Assembly: GCF_014651775.1 (NCBI RefSeq)
Contig: NZ_BMXN01000007.1
Coordinates: 1 to 64,000, forward strand
From: Vreelandella hamiltonii
GTDB taxonomy: Bacteria > Pseudomonadota > Gammaproteobacteria > Pseudomonadales > Halomonadaceae
Direction: 5' to 3'
Length of the DNA stretch: 64,000 bases
Made by a program: the position numbers and the translations under genes. Shown here one piece after another: positions 1-8,755 of this stretch. Within the stretch, counting starts at the first letter, position 1. Every line of letters begins with the position of its first letter. The notes beneath the pieces are model-generated. The model was not told the origin of the DNA and made no database searches. It saw nothing but the letters and a program-made list of their open reading frames with translations.

Positions 1-25
1 TCATCGTCAGGCACTTATTAAGTAG

Positions 26-58
26 AAAGCCCCGAGCACATTGTGTTCGGGGCTTTTT
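26..58 (+). terminator. Rho-independent terminator of a gene left of the window
   Basis: Stem arms at 26-40 and about 43-56 (core GCCCCGA with CGGGGC plus one G-U pair), a very short loop and a run of five T at 54-58. It ends a transcript entering from the left edge, separating it from rlmM. Confidence 0.8.
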
Positions 59-211
59 GCGTTTGGCACTTGCGCAAAACCCTCATGGCTCGGGCTGTGG
101 GGGTGATATGCGTTGATAGGCTGCCTTGGGGAGCCGTTGTTGCTTCGCTGCGATGTTATCATGTGTTTTCGAGAGGGCAGTGACGGCTCCATGTTTACAG
201 AGAGGTGAAAG

Positions 212-1279
212 GTGAGTGACACGATACCCACGGCGTGGCTGGTCTATTGTCGACCCGGTTTCGAGGGCGATACGTTGGCGGAAATGCAGCATCATGCCAA
301 ACAGCAGGGGGTGAACTGCGAACCAGCCCATGGGGCCGGATGGGTCAGCTTGACGCGACAGGATGGTGAGGCGATCAATGACCTGCACCGCCAGGCAGCT
401 TTCCAGCATCTCATCTTTGCCAGGCAGAGTCTGGCAGCCCTGCCGCCCTTGGTGCTGTCCCGTGAGGATCGTCTGACCGCCATTCTCGATCAGGTCAAAG
501 CCAGCCGTTGGAGCTTTGAAGAGATTTGGCACGAAACACCGGATACCAACGATGGCAAAGCACTGTCGGGGTTGATCAAGGCGCTCACTCGCCCGCTGCA
601 AAACACGCTGAAAAAGCGTGGGGCGCTGCGAGGCAAGGCTGGCGGAAGACGGCTGCATATTTTCTGGACGGACGGAGACCGTGTGCAGCTGGGCATGAGC
701 TTCCCTGACAATCGTAGCGAACTGTTGAACGGAATCCGGCGGCTACGCTTTCCTTCCCGTGCGCCAAGCCGCTCGACGCTGAAACTGGAAGAGGCCTGGC
801 ACGAATTCATTCCACGCGATCAGTGGGATACTCGCCTGGCGGAGCACATGCAGGCAGCGGACCTGGGGGCGGCGCCAGGAGGCTGGACATGGCAGCTGGT
901 GCAGCGCGGCATGTACGTCTATGCCATCGATAATGGGCCGATGGACAAAGCCCTGATGGCGACGGGTCAGATCGACCACCTGCGTGAAGATGGCTTTACC
1001 TGGGAGCCCCCTCAGCGTCTGGATTGGCTGGTGTGTGACATCGTGGACAAGCCTGTACGGGTATTGGCCATGGTAGAGCGTTGGTTGACGCGTAAATGGT
1101 GTCGTGAAGCTATCTTCAACTTGAAGCTGCCCATGAAAAAACGCTGGGACGAAGTGACGCGTTGCCTGACGACGCTGGAAGCCGCGTTGGCGTCAGCCGG
1201 GGTAAGCGCTAAAATAAGCTGCCGTCATCTCTACCATGATCGGGAAGAGGTGACGGTGCATGTCAGGTTGCTACACTGA
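212..1279 (+). CDS. rlmM: 23S rRNA 2'-O-ribose C2498 methyltransferase RlmM
   Basis: Cytoplasmic SAM-dependent enzyme that methylates the ribose of C2498 in 23S rRNA (known for the RlmM/YgdE family). At 355 aa it is close to the E. coli length of about 366. A N-terminal THUMP-like region is followed by a Rossmann methyltransferase domain; the SAM-binding motif DLGAAPGGWTW lies near residues 216-226 and a DxVDKP stretch and a K-L-P-M-K segment follow, as in the K-D-K-E class. The GTG start is preceded by a GAGAGGTG-type ribosome binding site. It appears to be transcribed alone, with a terminator upstream and a convergent gene downstream. Confidence 0.93.
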   Translation: MSDTIPTAWLVYCRPGFEGDTLAEMQHHAKQQGVNCEPAHGAGWVSLTRQDGEAINDLHRQAAFQHLIFARQSLAALPPLVLSREDRLTAILDQVKASRWSFEEIWHETPDTNDGKALSGLIKALTRPLQNTLKKRGALRGKAGGRRLHIFWTDGDRVQLGMSFPDNRSELLNGIRRLRFPSRAPSRSTLKLEEAWHEFIPRDQWDTRLAEHMQAADLGAAPGGWTWQLVQRGMYVYAIDNGPMDKALMATGQIDHLREDGFTWEPPQRLDWLVCDIVDKPVRVLAMVERWLTRKWCREAIFNLKLPMKKRWDEVTRCLTTLEAALASAGVSAKISCRHLYHDREEVTVHVRLLH

Positions 1280-1309
1280 GAAGGTGTGCTTGACTGGCTG
1301 AACGCTCGC

Positions 1310-1597
1310 CTAGTACCCCGGCTCATAGATACGAATGGCTTCATCTTCGGTGAGAAGAGGCAGAATGCGCTGCATGGCCATGGCGCGAGCCTCGCTTGCG
1401 TGCCACTCTTTCCAAGCGCGCAGGTCACGCCATTTGGTGATCATCAGCCGACGGTCGGTGTGGCCGCGCTCTACCAGCGTTTCACCACCAACGAAGCCAC
1501 GAATGCCCAATGATACGCGCATGGCTTCGCGTGCGGCCTGCTCGTATTCATCTTCCAGGCCGGGCATGATGCGTCGTTCAATGATGACTTTTATCAT
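1310..1597 (-). CDS. Antibiotic biosynthesis monooxygenase (ABM) domain protein
   Basis: A 95 aa single-domain protein of the ABM dimeric alpha-beta barrel fold. The start MIKVIIERRIMPG, a central helix rich in E and R, and the strand around TKWRDLRAWKEWHAS fit the family. ABM proteins include quinol and heme monooxygenases, but many small housekeeping members have no known substrate, so no reaction is assigned. The ATG at 1597 is preceded by AGGAAA. It is divergent from tusA (28 bp apart), so both promoters must share or overlap that short gap and the gene ends. Confidence 0.8.
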   Translation of the reverse strand: MIKVIIERRIMPGLEDEYEQAAREAMRVSLGIRGFVGGETLVERGHTDRRLMITKWRDLRAWKEWHASEARAMAMQRILPLLTEDEAIRIYEPGY

Positions 1598-1625
1598 AGT
1601 GTCTGTTTCCTAACCGAGAGAGTCG

Positions 1626-1877
1626 ATGACTGATCCTACACAAGCCCCCAGTGCTTTCGATGCCGAATTGGACACCACCGGGCTGTACTGCCCAGAGCCC
1701 ATCATGCTGATGCACAACAAGGTGCGTGACATGGCGTCGGGCCAGGTGCTGAAGGTCGTGGCGACGGACCCTGCGACGACGCGCGATGTCCCCAAGTTTT
1801 GTCAATTCCTGGGGCACGAGCTTATCGAGCAGCAGGGCTCTGACGACCACTACGTCTACTTTATCCGTTTGGCGTGA
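1626..1877 (+). CDS. tusA: Sulfurtransferase TusA family protein
   Basis: An 83 aa TusA/SirA-like protein. The diagnostic CPxP motif is present as C22-P-E-P25 in LYCPEPIM; this cysteine carries persulfide sulfur in the family, feeding tRNA 2-thiouridine synthesis and other sulfur pathways. The rest (VATDPATTRDVPKFCQFLGH) matches the two-layer alpha/beta fold. No tusBCD or tusE gene is visible nearby. The product name is well supported; the exact sulfur acceptor is inferred from the family. Confidence 0.9.
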   Translation: MTDPTQAPSAFDAELDTTGLYCPEPIMLMHNKVRDMASGQVLKVVATDPATTRDVPKFCQFLGHELIEQQGSDDHYVYFIRLA

Positions 1878-1891
1878 TACTGGGGAGTCCT

Positions 1892-1928
1892 GGCAAGGCA
1901 TGCATCGACCATGGTGCAATGCCTTGCC
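1892..1928. terminator. Hairpin between convergent tusA and the downstream gene
   Basis: Perfect 10-bp inverted repeat GGCAAGGCAT (1892-1901) with ATGCCTTGCC (1919-1928), only 14 bp after the tusA stop. There is no T-run, so it is at best a weak or shared terminator between the two convergent genes. Confidence 0.45.
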
Positions 1929-1937
1929 GGGATGGCT

Positions 1938-2645
1938 TCAAGAGCGCTCGTTGCTGTCGGAGACCACCATCATGGCCAGGGCCTCAAGCGTAGCCGGGTC
2001 CTCTTCGAGGATGCGATTAGCGATGTGGCGTTGGAAAAAATAGACGGTGTGATGGCGCGAGTGGGCGTCATACAGGCAGTTATCACCCAGCAAGATCGGC
2101 ATCAGAGTGGCTTTTTGCTCGTCAGCCAGCAGTGCGTCCACGCTGCCGTCGCTGTACAGGCGCCACCCGTAGACCGGCTTCATATGCCAGGGGGCATTGG
2201 GCCGGTTCATGCACAAGGCATGGGTTCCCAGGGTATCGGGAAGCTGCTGGATCAGCGTCACTTCACCGGATGCCTCATACTCGAAATAGCCTGCAGCCGC
2301 GACCAGTTCGTCGTACTTGTGGTCGGGGGGGACATCGAAGATTTCATCGGTTTCGGGGTCACGGTAACCGACGAAGCAACCGCTTTCCTCGCTGTCCAGC
2401 TCATGGCAGGCCGCCAGAGACTCCATCCAGGGTACCAGCCCGGTAATGCTGCCATCTTCTCTCAAGCCCCAGGCCAGAATGGGGAGACCATAGTAGGTGT
2501 CGGGACTCGCAGCGAGCTGGTAAACCATTTCCAGTCCGTCCAGCTCCGGAGCCAGACGAACGAGACATTTTCGCGCCTGCTGACGCTGACGCACGGTATC
2601 CAGGTCGATGACCTGGGCAGAGCGAGTTGACAGGGGTGAGCCCAT
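1938..2645 (-). CDS. Uncharacterised cytoplasmic protein
   Basis: A 235 aa soluble protein that I do not recognise as a named family. It is acidic, has no signal peptide or membrane segment, and starts at an ATG with a strong AAGGAGGG ribosome binding site. Visible features are a W-G-L-R-E-D-G stretch, a C-F-V-G-Y-R-D-P-E-T-D-E segment and a C-terminal region with paired histidines (HSRHHTVYFFQRH). Codon use looks like that of its neighbours, so it is probably a lineage-conserved gene. It is convergent with tusA and stands alone. No function is proposed. Confidence 0.75.
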   Translation of the reverse strand: MGSPLSTRSAQVIDLDTVRQRQQARKCLVRLAPELDGLEMVYQLAASPDTYYGLPILAWGLREDGSITGLVPWMESLAACHELDSEESGCFVGYRDPETDEIFDVPPDHKYDELVAAAGYFEYEASGEVTLIQQLPDTLGTHALCMNRPNAPWHMKPVYGWRLYSDGSVDALLADEQKATLMPILLGDNCLYDAHSRHHTVYFFQRHIANRILEEDPATLEALAMMVVSDSNERS

Positions 2646-2757
2646 GGTGTCCCTCCTTGTACTGCGTGGTCACGACATTGGCAGACAGTGATTTTCATCT
2701 GCCGCTACCTTCACCAATAGCACACCTTTTCTGGAAGGTTAAGCATGACGAGCATAT

Positions 2758-3771
2758 TTAATGCTGTGTGCAGGGCGCCAGGGTAAGCGCCAACTGACGA
2801 TGATGCGCCAGAGCCCGTTGAAACTGCTGCCAGGGGGCCTCCGGGTTCTGCATGTCGAGCCAGGCCTGCTGGTAGTCAGACACCGCTGGCGGTGGGCTGA
2901 CGGCATGGGTATCGAAAAGGCTATTCACCGACACCAGCCACTGCTCTGCGCGTTGCTCCAGCTGGTCTACCCAGTCAGGCAGGGCTTCTGACCAGCAGGT
3001 GCTCCCTGCGTCTGGTTCGGCCTGCGCGATAGCCGCGTTTAGCTCGTTCAGGCGCTGCTCAGCCAGCAGCAAGGCGCGCAGCACTTCGGCAGTCAGCGGA
3101 CGCTGCTGGAGCGTTTTGAGATGGTTTTCCAGGGTCGAGGAGTCGTGTTGCCAAGCTTGATTGAACTGCTGGGTAATCATCTGCTCAAGATAATCCAGTG
3201 CTGCCCGCTGTGCTGCCCAGTCTTGATCGGGGAGTGTGTACAGAGGGTGACTGGCGCGGGCGAAACTCTTCTCCCACTCTTCCGAGGCAAAGATGGCGTT
3301 CCAGGTCGCAAAGGGCAGCTGCTCGGTTTTGAGCTGGGTCAACTGTGCCAGGCGATGGGCGTCATCGTCACCCAGCCGTTCAGGAATATCGCTGTTCCAG
3401 CAGTGATCCAGGCGTTGCCACAGCGTGCGCTCGTAGATCCATTGCTGGCTGGGCGGTGCGACACGGCCTAGCTGATTGTTTCTGGCAGCAATCAGGGAAG
3501 TGATCTGACACTCGCGTAACGCATAGATATTGAGCATGCCTTCGCGTATCTCCGGCAGCTCGATCACGCGCTGGCGTCGGTCGGGAAAGGCGCCTATGTT
3601 ACGGGGCTGCTGGCGATCAGGAGCGGAAATGCCGAGCTCCTCGGCAGTCGAACGCTGGTAGGCCACCCAGGCCTCGTCCGCGCTGTTGTCGCCGCAGCCA
3701 GCCAGCACCAGGCTGGCCGACATGACGACGGGCATCACGAGGCATGAGCGGTAGAAACTTGAAGGCCGCAT
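2758..3771 (-). CDS. DUF3080 family lipoprotein
   Basis: A predicted lipoprotein of 337 aa when started at the ATG at 3771, which has GGGAGTGA just upstream; a longer in-frame reading to 3843 would overlap the MATE gene and lacks that site. The N-terminus MRPSSFYRSCLVMP is followed by a hydrophobic stretch and the lipobox LAGC, so it should be anchored in the outer or inner membrane. The body is helical and glutamine/leucine-rich and matches the DUF3080 type found in gammaproteobacteria. Its start lies four bases after the MATE stop, so the two are co-transcribed. Function unknown. Confidence 0.82.
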   Translation of the reverse strand: MRPSSFYRSCLVMPVVMSASLVLAGCGDNSADEAWVAYQRSTAEELGISAPDRQQPRNIGAFPDRRQRVIELPEIREGMLNIYALRECQITSLIAARNNQLGRVAPPSQQWIYERTLWQRLDHCWNSDIPERLGDDDAHRLAQLTQLKTEQLPFATWNAIFASEEWEKSFARASHPLYTLPDQDWAAQRAALDYLEQMITQQFNQAWQHDSSTLENHLKTLQQRPLTAEVLRALLLAEQRLNELNAAIAQAEPDAGSTCWSEALPDWVDQLEQRAEQWLVSVNSLFDTHAVSPPPAVSDYQQAWLDMQNPEAPWQQFQRALAHHRQLALTLAPCTQH

Positions 3772-3775
3772 GGGG

Positions 3776-5194
3776 TCACTCCCGTTGACTGATTCGATGT
3801 AATCGCCAAGCCAGCAAGATGGCCGCTGTCGTGAGCCCTGCAATCAGGCCGATCCAGTAGCCGTGTACCCCCAGCGGCTGTGACTCGCCGCCCATGCCAT
3901 AGGTTCCCAGCCAATGACCGCCCCCCAGTCCGACGATCCAGTAGGAAAGTACGGTGATCACCATGACGATGCGGGTATCCTTGTAGCCTCGCAGCGCGCC
4001 GGCCAGATTCACTTGCAGCGAGTCCGACAGCTGAAAGATGACCGCCAGAGCGATGATCGTGAGCGCCAGGGCCTGAATGTCGCTATTGGAGGTATACAGG
4101 CTGATGACCGGTGCGGCAGTGAACCAGAGCAGCGTGCTGTTGAACGCGGCGACGATCACGCTGATCACGACACCGTTCCAGGCAACCTTACGGGCCAGGG
4201 AAAGGCGCTGCTGCCCCAGCGTATTACCGACACGCACCGTCAGTGCCATGCTCAGTGACATGGGCAACATGAACAGGATCGAGGTATAGCTCAGCGCGAT
4301 CTGGTGAGCCCCCACGGTCACTTCACCAAGGCTGGCGATGAACAGGGCGATCAGCGTGAACAGCGTCACTTCGACAAAAATCGCGACGCCGATGGGCACC
4401 CCGACCACGAGCAGCTCACGCACGCCTGACCACTGTGGCCAGGTGGCGCCATGCCACAAGGAAACGCTGCGGTATACCGTGCCACGACGCGTGTAGAGAG
4501 CCATTGCAATGGTCATGGTCCACATGGAGAAGGCCGTGGCAATGCCACAGCCAAAGGCGCCCAGCGCGGGTAGCTGCTGCAGCGTATCCGGCAGCGCGGC
4601 GCCGAACAGGCTGACCAGCCCATCACCCCCGTAGATCAGTACATAGTTGCTGGGAATATTGACGGCCAGGCCAATCAGGCTGATCCACAAGGCTGGCCGG
4701 GTATGGTTCATGCCATCCGAAAACGCTCTCAATGCCTGAAATAGCGCGATGCCTGGCATGCCGAAGGCCACCGCGCTCAGGTAAGCAGCCGACTCGCTGG
4801 CCACTGCGGGTGGCACGTTCATCAGCTCGAAGATCGGCATGACGGCCGTACGCAGCAGCAGGGCGGCCAACAAGCCCAGCGCCAGGGCCACCCAGAGCGC
4901 CTGATGTACGGCGGGACGAATGGCGCCGTTGCGTTGCCCTCCCAGCAGTTGAGCCACGATGGGCGTCAGCCCCATCAGCGTGCCGGTCATGAACAGCATC
5001 AGAGGCATCCACAGGCTGGAGCCTACCGACACCGCCGCCAGCGACGTGGCGTCATGTCGCCCGGTCATCATCACATCGACGACGCTCATGCCTGCCTGAG
5101 CAAGCTGTGCACCACAGATAGGCAGCGCCAGGGCCATGAGTGTGCGTGTTTCAGGCCAGTAAGTTTTCTTGATATCGCTAGTGAAGCCGCCCAA
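3776..5194 (-). CDS. MATE family efflux transporter, NorM type
   Basis: Inner-membrane multidrug and toxin extrusion pump of about 472 aa with twelve predicted membrane helices in two homologous halves, driven by Na+ or H+ in this family. Family features include the GMSVVDVMMTGRH segment of helix 1-2 and NIPSNYVLIYG. An in-frame ATG at 5281 exists, but residues 1-30 of that reading are not MATE-like; a TTG at 5194 follows AGGA and gives the usual family length, so I prefer it. The gene heads a two-gene unit with the DUF3080 lipoprotein. Substrate not predictable. Confidence 0.88.
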   Translation of the reverse strand: MGGFTSDIKKTYWPETRTLMALALPICGAQLAQAGMSVVDVMMTGRHDATSLAAVSVGSSLWMPLMLFMTGTLMGLTPIVAQLLGGQRNGAIRPAVHQALWVALALGLLAALLLRTAVMPIFELMNVPPAVASESAAYLSAVAFGMPGIALFQALRAFSDGMNHTRPALWISLIGLAVNIPSNYVLIYGGDGLVSLFGAALPDTLQQLPALGAFGCGIATAFSMWTMTIAMALYTRRGTVYRSVSLWHGATWPQWSGVRELLVVGVPIGVAIFVEVTLFTLIALFIASLGEVTVGAHQIALSYTSILFMLPMSLSMALTVRVGNTLGQQRLSLARKVAWNGVVISVIVAAFNSTLLWFTAAPVISLYTSNSDIQALALTIIALAVIFQLSDSLQVNLAGALRGYKDTRIVMVITVLSYWIVGLGGGHWLGTYGMGGESQPLGVHGYWIGLIAGLTTAAILLAWRLHRISQRE

Positions 5195-5331
5195 GGTATG
5201 GTTCCTATTTAGCAAAGAGACCCAGGAAAAGGCGATAGAGTAGCAGGAGTCGCTATACCTTGCGCTCTCCTCTTTAGCCAAGGATGGGTCCCTCGTTATA
5301 CTAGTGCAACGTTCATGAATGAGATAACGGT

Positions 5332-5913
5332 GTGACTGACCCGCAAGAGCGCTGGACGCTCGACGATATTACTGCGCTGTTTGATGGGGTGTTTGCAGAC
5401 CACTATCAGACTCGACTGATTCGCGGTGGCGATGAGCCGCTTTACCGCCCGATGAGTGAGCAAACGCCTTACCATCAGGTGATCTTTGCACGAGGCTATT
5501 TTGCCAGTGCGTTACATGAGATCAGCCACTGGTGCATCGCAGGCGCAAAACGCCGCCAGTGGGAAGATTATGGCTACTGGTATTACCCGGACGGGCGCAC
5601 GGAGGAACAGCAACAGGCATTCGAACAGGCCGAAGTGGCCCCTCAGGCGTTGGAGCAACTGTTTACCCAGGCGTGTGGCCGTACGTTCCATGTCAGTGTG
5701 GACAATCTGGGCGGCGCGGGCGAGGTGGACCGGGAGGCTTTCGCAAGACGCGTGGCAGCGAGGGCCGAGCGCTATCGGCAAGAGGGACTGCCCCTGCGCG
5801 CCAATGCGTTTCGGACGGCATTGGCGCGCTACTATCAGCACCAGGACACGCTGGAGCAGGCGATTCGGCAGGGGCACCGCCTGCTGGACGATGCTCTGAT
5901 GAAAGTGGGTTAG
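5332..5913 (+). CDS. epmC: Elongation factor P hydroxylase EpmC
   Basis: A 193 aa protein matching the YfcM/EpmC family, which hydroxylates the beta-lysylated lysine of elongation factor P. Metal-ligand type motifs are visible in ALHEISHWCIAG (H-E-x-x-H) and the E-D-Y-G-Y-W-Y-Y-P-D-G stretch typical of the family. It starts at GTG 5332. Its stop overlaps the stop of the convergent gene by four bases. The epmA and epmB partners are not in the window. Function rests on family recognition. Confidence 0.88.
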   Translation: MTDPQERWTLDDITALFDGVFADHYQTRLIRGGDEPLYRPMSEQTPYHQVIFARGYFASALHEISHWCIAGAKRRQWEDYGYWYYPDGRTEEQQQAFEQAEVAPQALEQLFTQACGRTFHVSVDNLGGAGEVDREAFARRVAARAERYRQEGLPLRANAFRTALARYYQHQDTLEQAIRQGHRLLDDALMKVG

Positions 5914-6389
5914 TCAGCCTCGGACAACTGCTGATGCAGGGTCAGCATGACCTCGATTTCGTGCTCGGGGCGCATGGGTTCTAGGCCCAGATCGTTGAAG
6001 GTATCACTGCGCAGGCGGTGCCATTCGCTTGAGCTGAGGGTTTCATACAGCACTTGTGCGGGTGCCAGCTCCACAAAAGGATCCAGCCCGTAGGTGTCGA
6101 ACAAGCGGGCCAGGGCGGCCTCATCTTCGCCGTTGTCGCTGGTGTACAGCGTGGCCGAGAAATGGTCGTTCTCCAGCTCGCGGATCACATCCAGCGGGCT
6201 GACCCCCAGGCTCTCCAGCTCTTCGATGCTGTAAGCCCCCATGACATTGCTGTCTTCGGTAATCCAGCTGTCATCCGGCTGGATCAGGGTCTGCTTGATG
6301 CGGCCATCGGGCAGTGACCATGCAATCGACAGCGGCAAGCCATTGTCTTCACCTATCTCTATGGCAATAAAACCGGGGTAGTCGGCCAT
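5910..6389 (-). CDS. Uncharacterised protein coupled to tatD
   Basis: A 159 aa acidic soluble protein. The N-terminus FIAIEIGEDNGLPLSIAW recalls the first strand and acidic residue of RNase H-like 3'-5' exonucleases, and a DYGLDPF-like segment lies further on, but I cannot confirm a complete set of catalytic acids. It follows tatD by 14 bp with an AAGGAACG ribosome binding site, so both share a transcript; TatD itself is a metal-dependent nuclease, which makes a nucleic-acid role plausible but unproven. Its stop overlaps the epmC stop by four bases. Confidence 0.72.
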   Translation of the reverse strand: MADYPGFIAIEIGEDNGLPLSIAWSLPDGRIKQTLIQPDDSWITEDSNVMGAYSIEELESLGVSPLDVIRELENDHFSATLYTSDNGEDEAALARLFDTYGLDPFVELAPAQVLYETLSSSEWHRLRSDTFNDLGLEPMRPEHEIEVMLTLHQQLSEAD

Positions 6390-6403
6390 GGTTGTCGTTC
6401 CTT

Positions 6404-7264
6404 CTAGGTATCCGTGTCGATACGGAAAAATTGCAGGGCGGTCCGGGTGGTCGCCGCCGCGAGTTCAGTGTCACTCACCTGATGCCAACGAGCAATCTCC
6501 TGCACGATCCAGGGCAGCAGGGCAGGCTCATGGCGTCTGCCTTTCAGCTTGGCGGGCAAATTACGGGGCAGCAAGTAAGGGCAGTCGGTTTCGACCATCA
6601 ATCGATCCAGCGGGATCTCGCGCACCAGGTCACGCAGGTGATGCCCGCGCCGCTCGTCACAGATCCATCCCGTCAAGCCGATGTGCAGGTCCAGCTCCAG
6701 ATAGCCCCGCAGCGTTTCACGGTCTGCGGTGAAGCAGTGGATCACCGCGTGGCTGATATCGTCGCGCCAGTGGTGCAGGATCTCACGCATGCGCTGGCCT
6801 GCATCACGCTCATGAAGAAACAGCGGTAGCCCGGATGCCGCCGCCAGGGCCAACTGCGCTTCAAAGGCGCGCTCCTGCTCCTGCGGGGTGGAAAAGTTGC
6901 GGTTGAAGTCGAGCCCGCACTCACCGACCGCGACCACCTCGGGCAGTGTATAGAGATTGCCCAGCGCCTGGGCCACGTCTTCGCTCCAGCCGCTGGCATC
7001 ATGGGGATGCACCCCCGCAGTGGCATACAGCCCCGCAAACTGCCGAGCCATCTCGACGGCCTGCCTGGCGTGGGCGACATCCGTTCCCGTGACGATCATT
7101 GTGGTCACGTTGGCAGCTCGGGCCCTGGCAATCACGTCGCTCAAGTCGCGCTGAAAGCTCTCATGGGTCAGGTTGGCGCCAATGTCGACCAGCGGTGTGC
7201 TGGGGCGAAACTGTAGCGCTTCAGGTAACGCGTCGTGTGCTTGCTGAGTCGCCAATGTGGTCAT
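6404..7264 (-). CDS. tatD: TatD family metal-dependent hydrolase (3'-5' DNase)
   Basis: A 286 aa TIM-barrel amidohydrolase. TatD enzymes are Mg2+-dependent 3'-5' exonucleases acting on DNA and RNA. Motifs seen: LVDIGANLTH at the N-terminus (family normally has D-I-G/D-x-N-L/H), TAGVHPHD, GECGLDF, LPLFLHERDA, and ETDCPYLLP with the metal-binding ETD. The ATG at 7264 with AGGAG directly upstream is preferred over a longer reading to 7441 that adds non-conserved residues. It is the first gene of a two-gene unit with the unknown protein downstream. Confidence 0.9.
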   Translation of the reverse strand: MTTLATQQAHDALPEALQFRPSTPLVDIGANLTHESFQRDLSDVIARARAANVTTMIVTGTDVAHARQAVEMARQFAGLYATAGVHPHDASGWSEDVAQALGNLYTLPEVVAVGECGLDFNRNFSTPQEQERAFEAQLALAAASGLPLFLHERDAGQRMREILHHWRDDISHAVIHCFTADRETLRGYLELDLHIGLTGWICDERRGHHLRDLVREIPLDRLMVETDCPYLLPRNLPAKLKGRRHEPALLPWIVQEIARWHQVSDTELAAATTRTALQFFRIDTDT

Positions 7265-7392
7265 CTCTCCTGTGGGCCAGTGGCCCCATTGTAACGCTGG
7301 AGCCGCTTGGCTCGCCAACGCAAGCCGCCATGAACGTGGCAAGTAATCACACTGCAAATGGCATGAATTGCAAAAAAACTGGCTCAATAGGT

Positions 7393-7411
7393 AAACAGTG
7401 CAGGCCTGTTT
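7393..7411. promoter_or_regulatory. Inverted repeat in the tatD / binding-protein intergenic region
   Basis: AAACAG at 7393-7398 and CTGTTT at 7406-7411 form a perfect 6-bp palindrome with seven bases between, centred about 118 bp before the start of the substrate-binding-protein gene and between divergent genes. It could be an operator for the catabolic cluster; no regulator can be assigned. Confidence 0.3.
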
Positions 7412-7519
7412 GCTCTTACCATGAAAATGAGTCACCGCCATGCCCGTGATTCAATGAGTGAAGGCGCAACGCCAGCGTTGTGATTTTCACCTCAATAACA
7501 ACAATAGCGAGGTACCCTC

Positions 7520-8749
7520 ATGCCGTTATCACGTCGTTTCACCCTGTCTGCGTTAGCTTCTGCGGTGGTTGCTGCAGGCTTCGTTCCGTTCGTTGCCGCC
7601 CATGAAGGGATTTCTGATAACGAAATCCGCATTGGCTATCTGGCCGATATGTCAGGCGTTTACCGCGATCCTATCGGTCCTCTGGGGCTCGATGCCATTC
7701 AGATGGCGATCGAGGATATTGGCGGCAGTGTCAACGGGGCGGATATCGTGGTGTTCAGTGCCGATGATCGTAACAGCCCTGACGTGGGCTCCAGCGTGGT
7801 GCGTGAATGGATCGATGAGCGCAACGTCGATATGGTCACGGGCCTGGTGGCATCATCGGTCACGTTGGCAGCCGTCAGTCTGCTGCAGGAGGCCGACAAG
7901 CTGGGGCTGGTGAATGGTGCCGTCTCCTCTGGCGTGACCAACGAACACTGCTCTACGAATCATATTCACTGGGTATATGACACTTGGGCAATGTCGAACG
8001 GCACCGCCAAAGCCATTACCGAAGAAGGCTACAAAAACTGGTACTTGTTGAGTGCCGATTACTCTTTTGGTCATGCGTTGGAAGCCGACGTCGAGCGTGT
8101 GGTCACTGAAAACGGTGGCACCATCGTAGGGCGTGCGCGTCATCCATTCCCCAATAACGACTTTTCATCGTTCATGTTACAGGCGCAGGCCTCCGGTGCT
8201 GACGTCATTGCGTTGAATAACGCGGGCGGGGACACCATCAACGCGGTTCAGACGGCGGGGGAGTTTGGTATTACCCAGGCCGGGCAAATCCTGGCGGGAA
8301 TGGTGCTGTTCAGTACCGATGTGCGCAGTATCGGGCTGGAAAATGCCCAAGGGCTGCAGTTCACCAAAGCCTGGTATTACGACTTGAACGAGGAAACCCG
8401 CGCCTGGGCAGAACGCTTCCGGGAGCGTACGGGCAGCATGCCTACCATGGTTCACGCTGGCCTCTACTCCAGCACTCGCCACTACCTGGACGCCATCGCT
8501 GCCACCGGGACAGACGATACCCAGACGGTGCGTCAGCAGATGGCCGACACGCCTATCAACGATATCTTTGCCCAGAACGGCTATATCCGCGAAGACGGCC
8601 GTATGGTCCACGACATGTACCTGGTGGAAGTCAAAACCCCGGCAGAGTCAGCAGATGAAGACGACTTGTTCCGGGTGGTCCGCACCATTCCTGCCGAGGA
8701 AGCGTTCCGGCCACTGTCTGAAAGCGTCTGCCCACTCGTAAAGGGTTAA
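7520..8749 (+). CDS. ABC transporter substrate-binding protein, branched-chain amino acid type
   Basis: A 409 aa periplasmic binding protein with a Sec signal peptide at about residues 1-27 (LSALASAVVAAGFVPFVAAHEG). The mature part matches the LivJ/LivK-like Peripla_BP_6 fold: IRIGYLADMSGVYRD at its start, later strands GADVIALNNAGGDTINAV and a hinge region. No permease or ATPase genes lie beside it; instead, six bases after its stop, a chain of acyl-CoA genes begins. In such settings these proteins often bind aromatic or aliphatic carboxylic acids rather than amino acids. The ligand is an inference from context. Confidence 0.87.
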   Translation: MPLSRRFTLSALASAVVAAGFVPFVAAHEGISDNEIRIGYLADMSGVYRDPIGPLGLDAIQMAIEDIGGSVNGADIVVFSADDRNSPDVGSSVVREWIDERNVDMVTGLVASSVTLAAVSLLQEADKLGLVNGAVSSGVTNEHCSTNHIHWVYDTWAMSNGTAKAITEEGYKNWYLLSADYSFGHALEADVERVVTENGGTIVGRARHPFPNNDFSSFMLQAQASGADVIALNNAGGDTINAVQTAGEFGITQAGQILAGMVLFSTDVRSIGLENAQGLQFTKAWYYDLNEETRAWAERFRERTGSMPTMVHAGLYSSTRHYLDAIAATGTDDTQTVRQQMADTPINDIFAQNGYIREDGRMVHDMYLVEVKTPAESADEDDLFRVVRTIPAEEAFRPLSESVCPLVKG

Positions 8750-8755
8750 ACAGCC

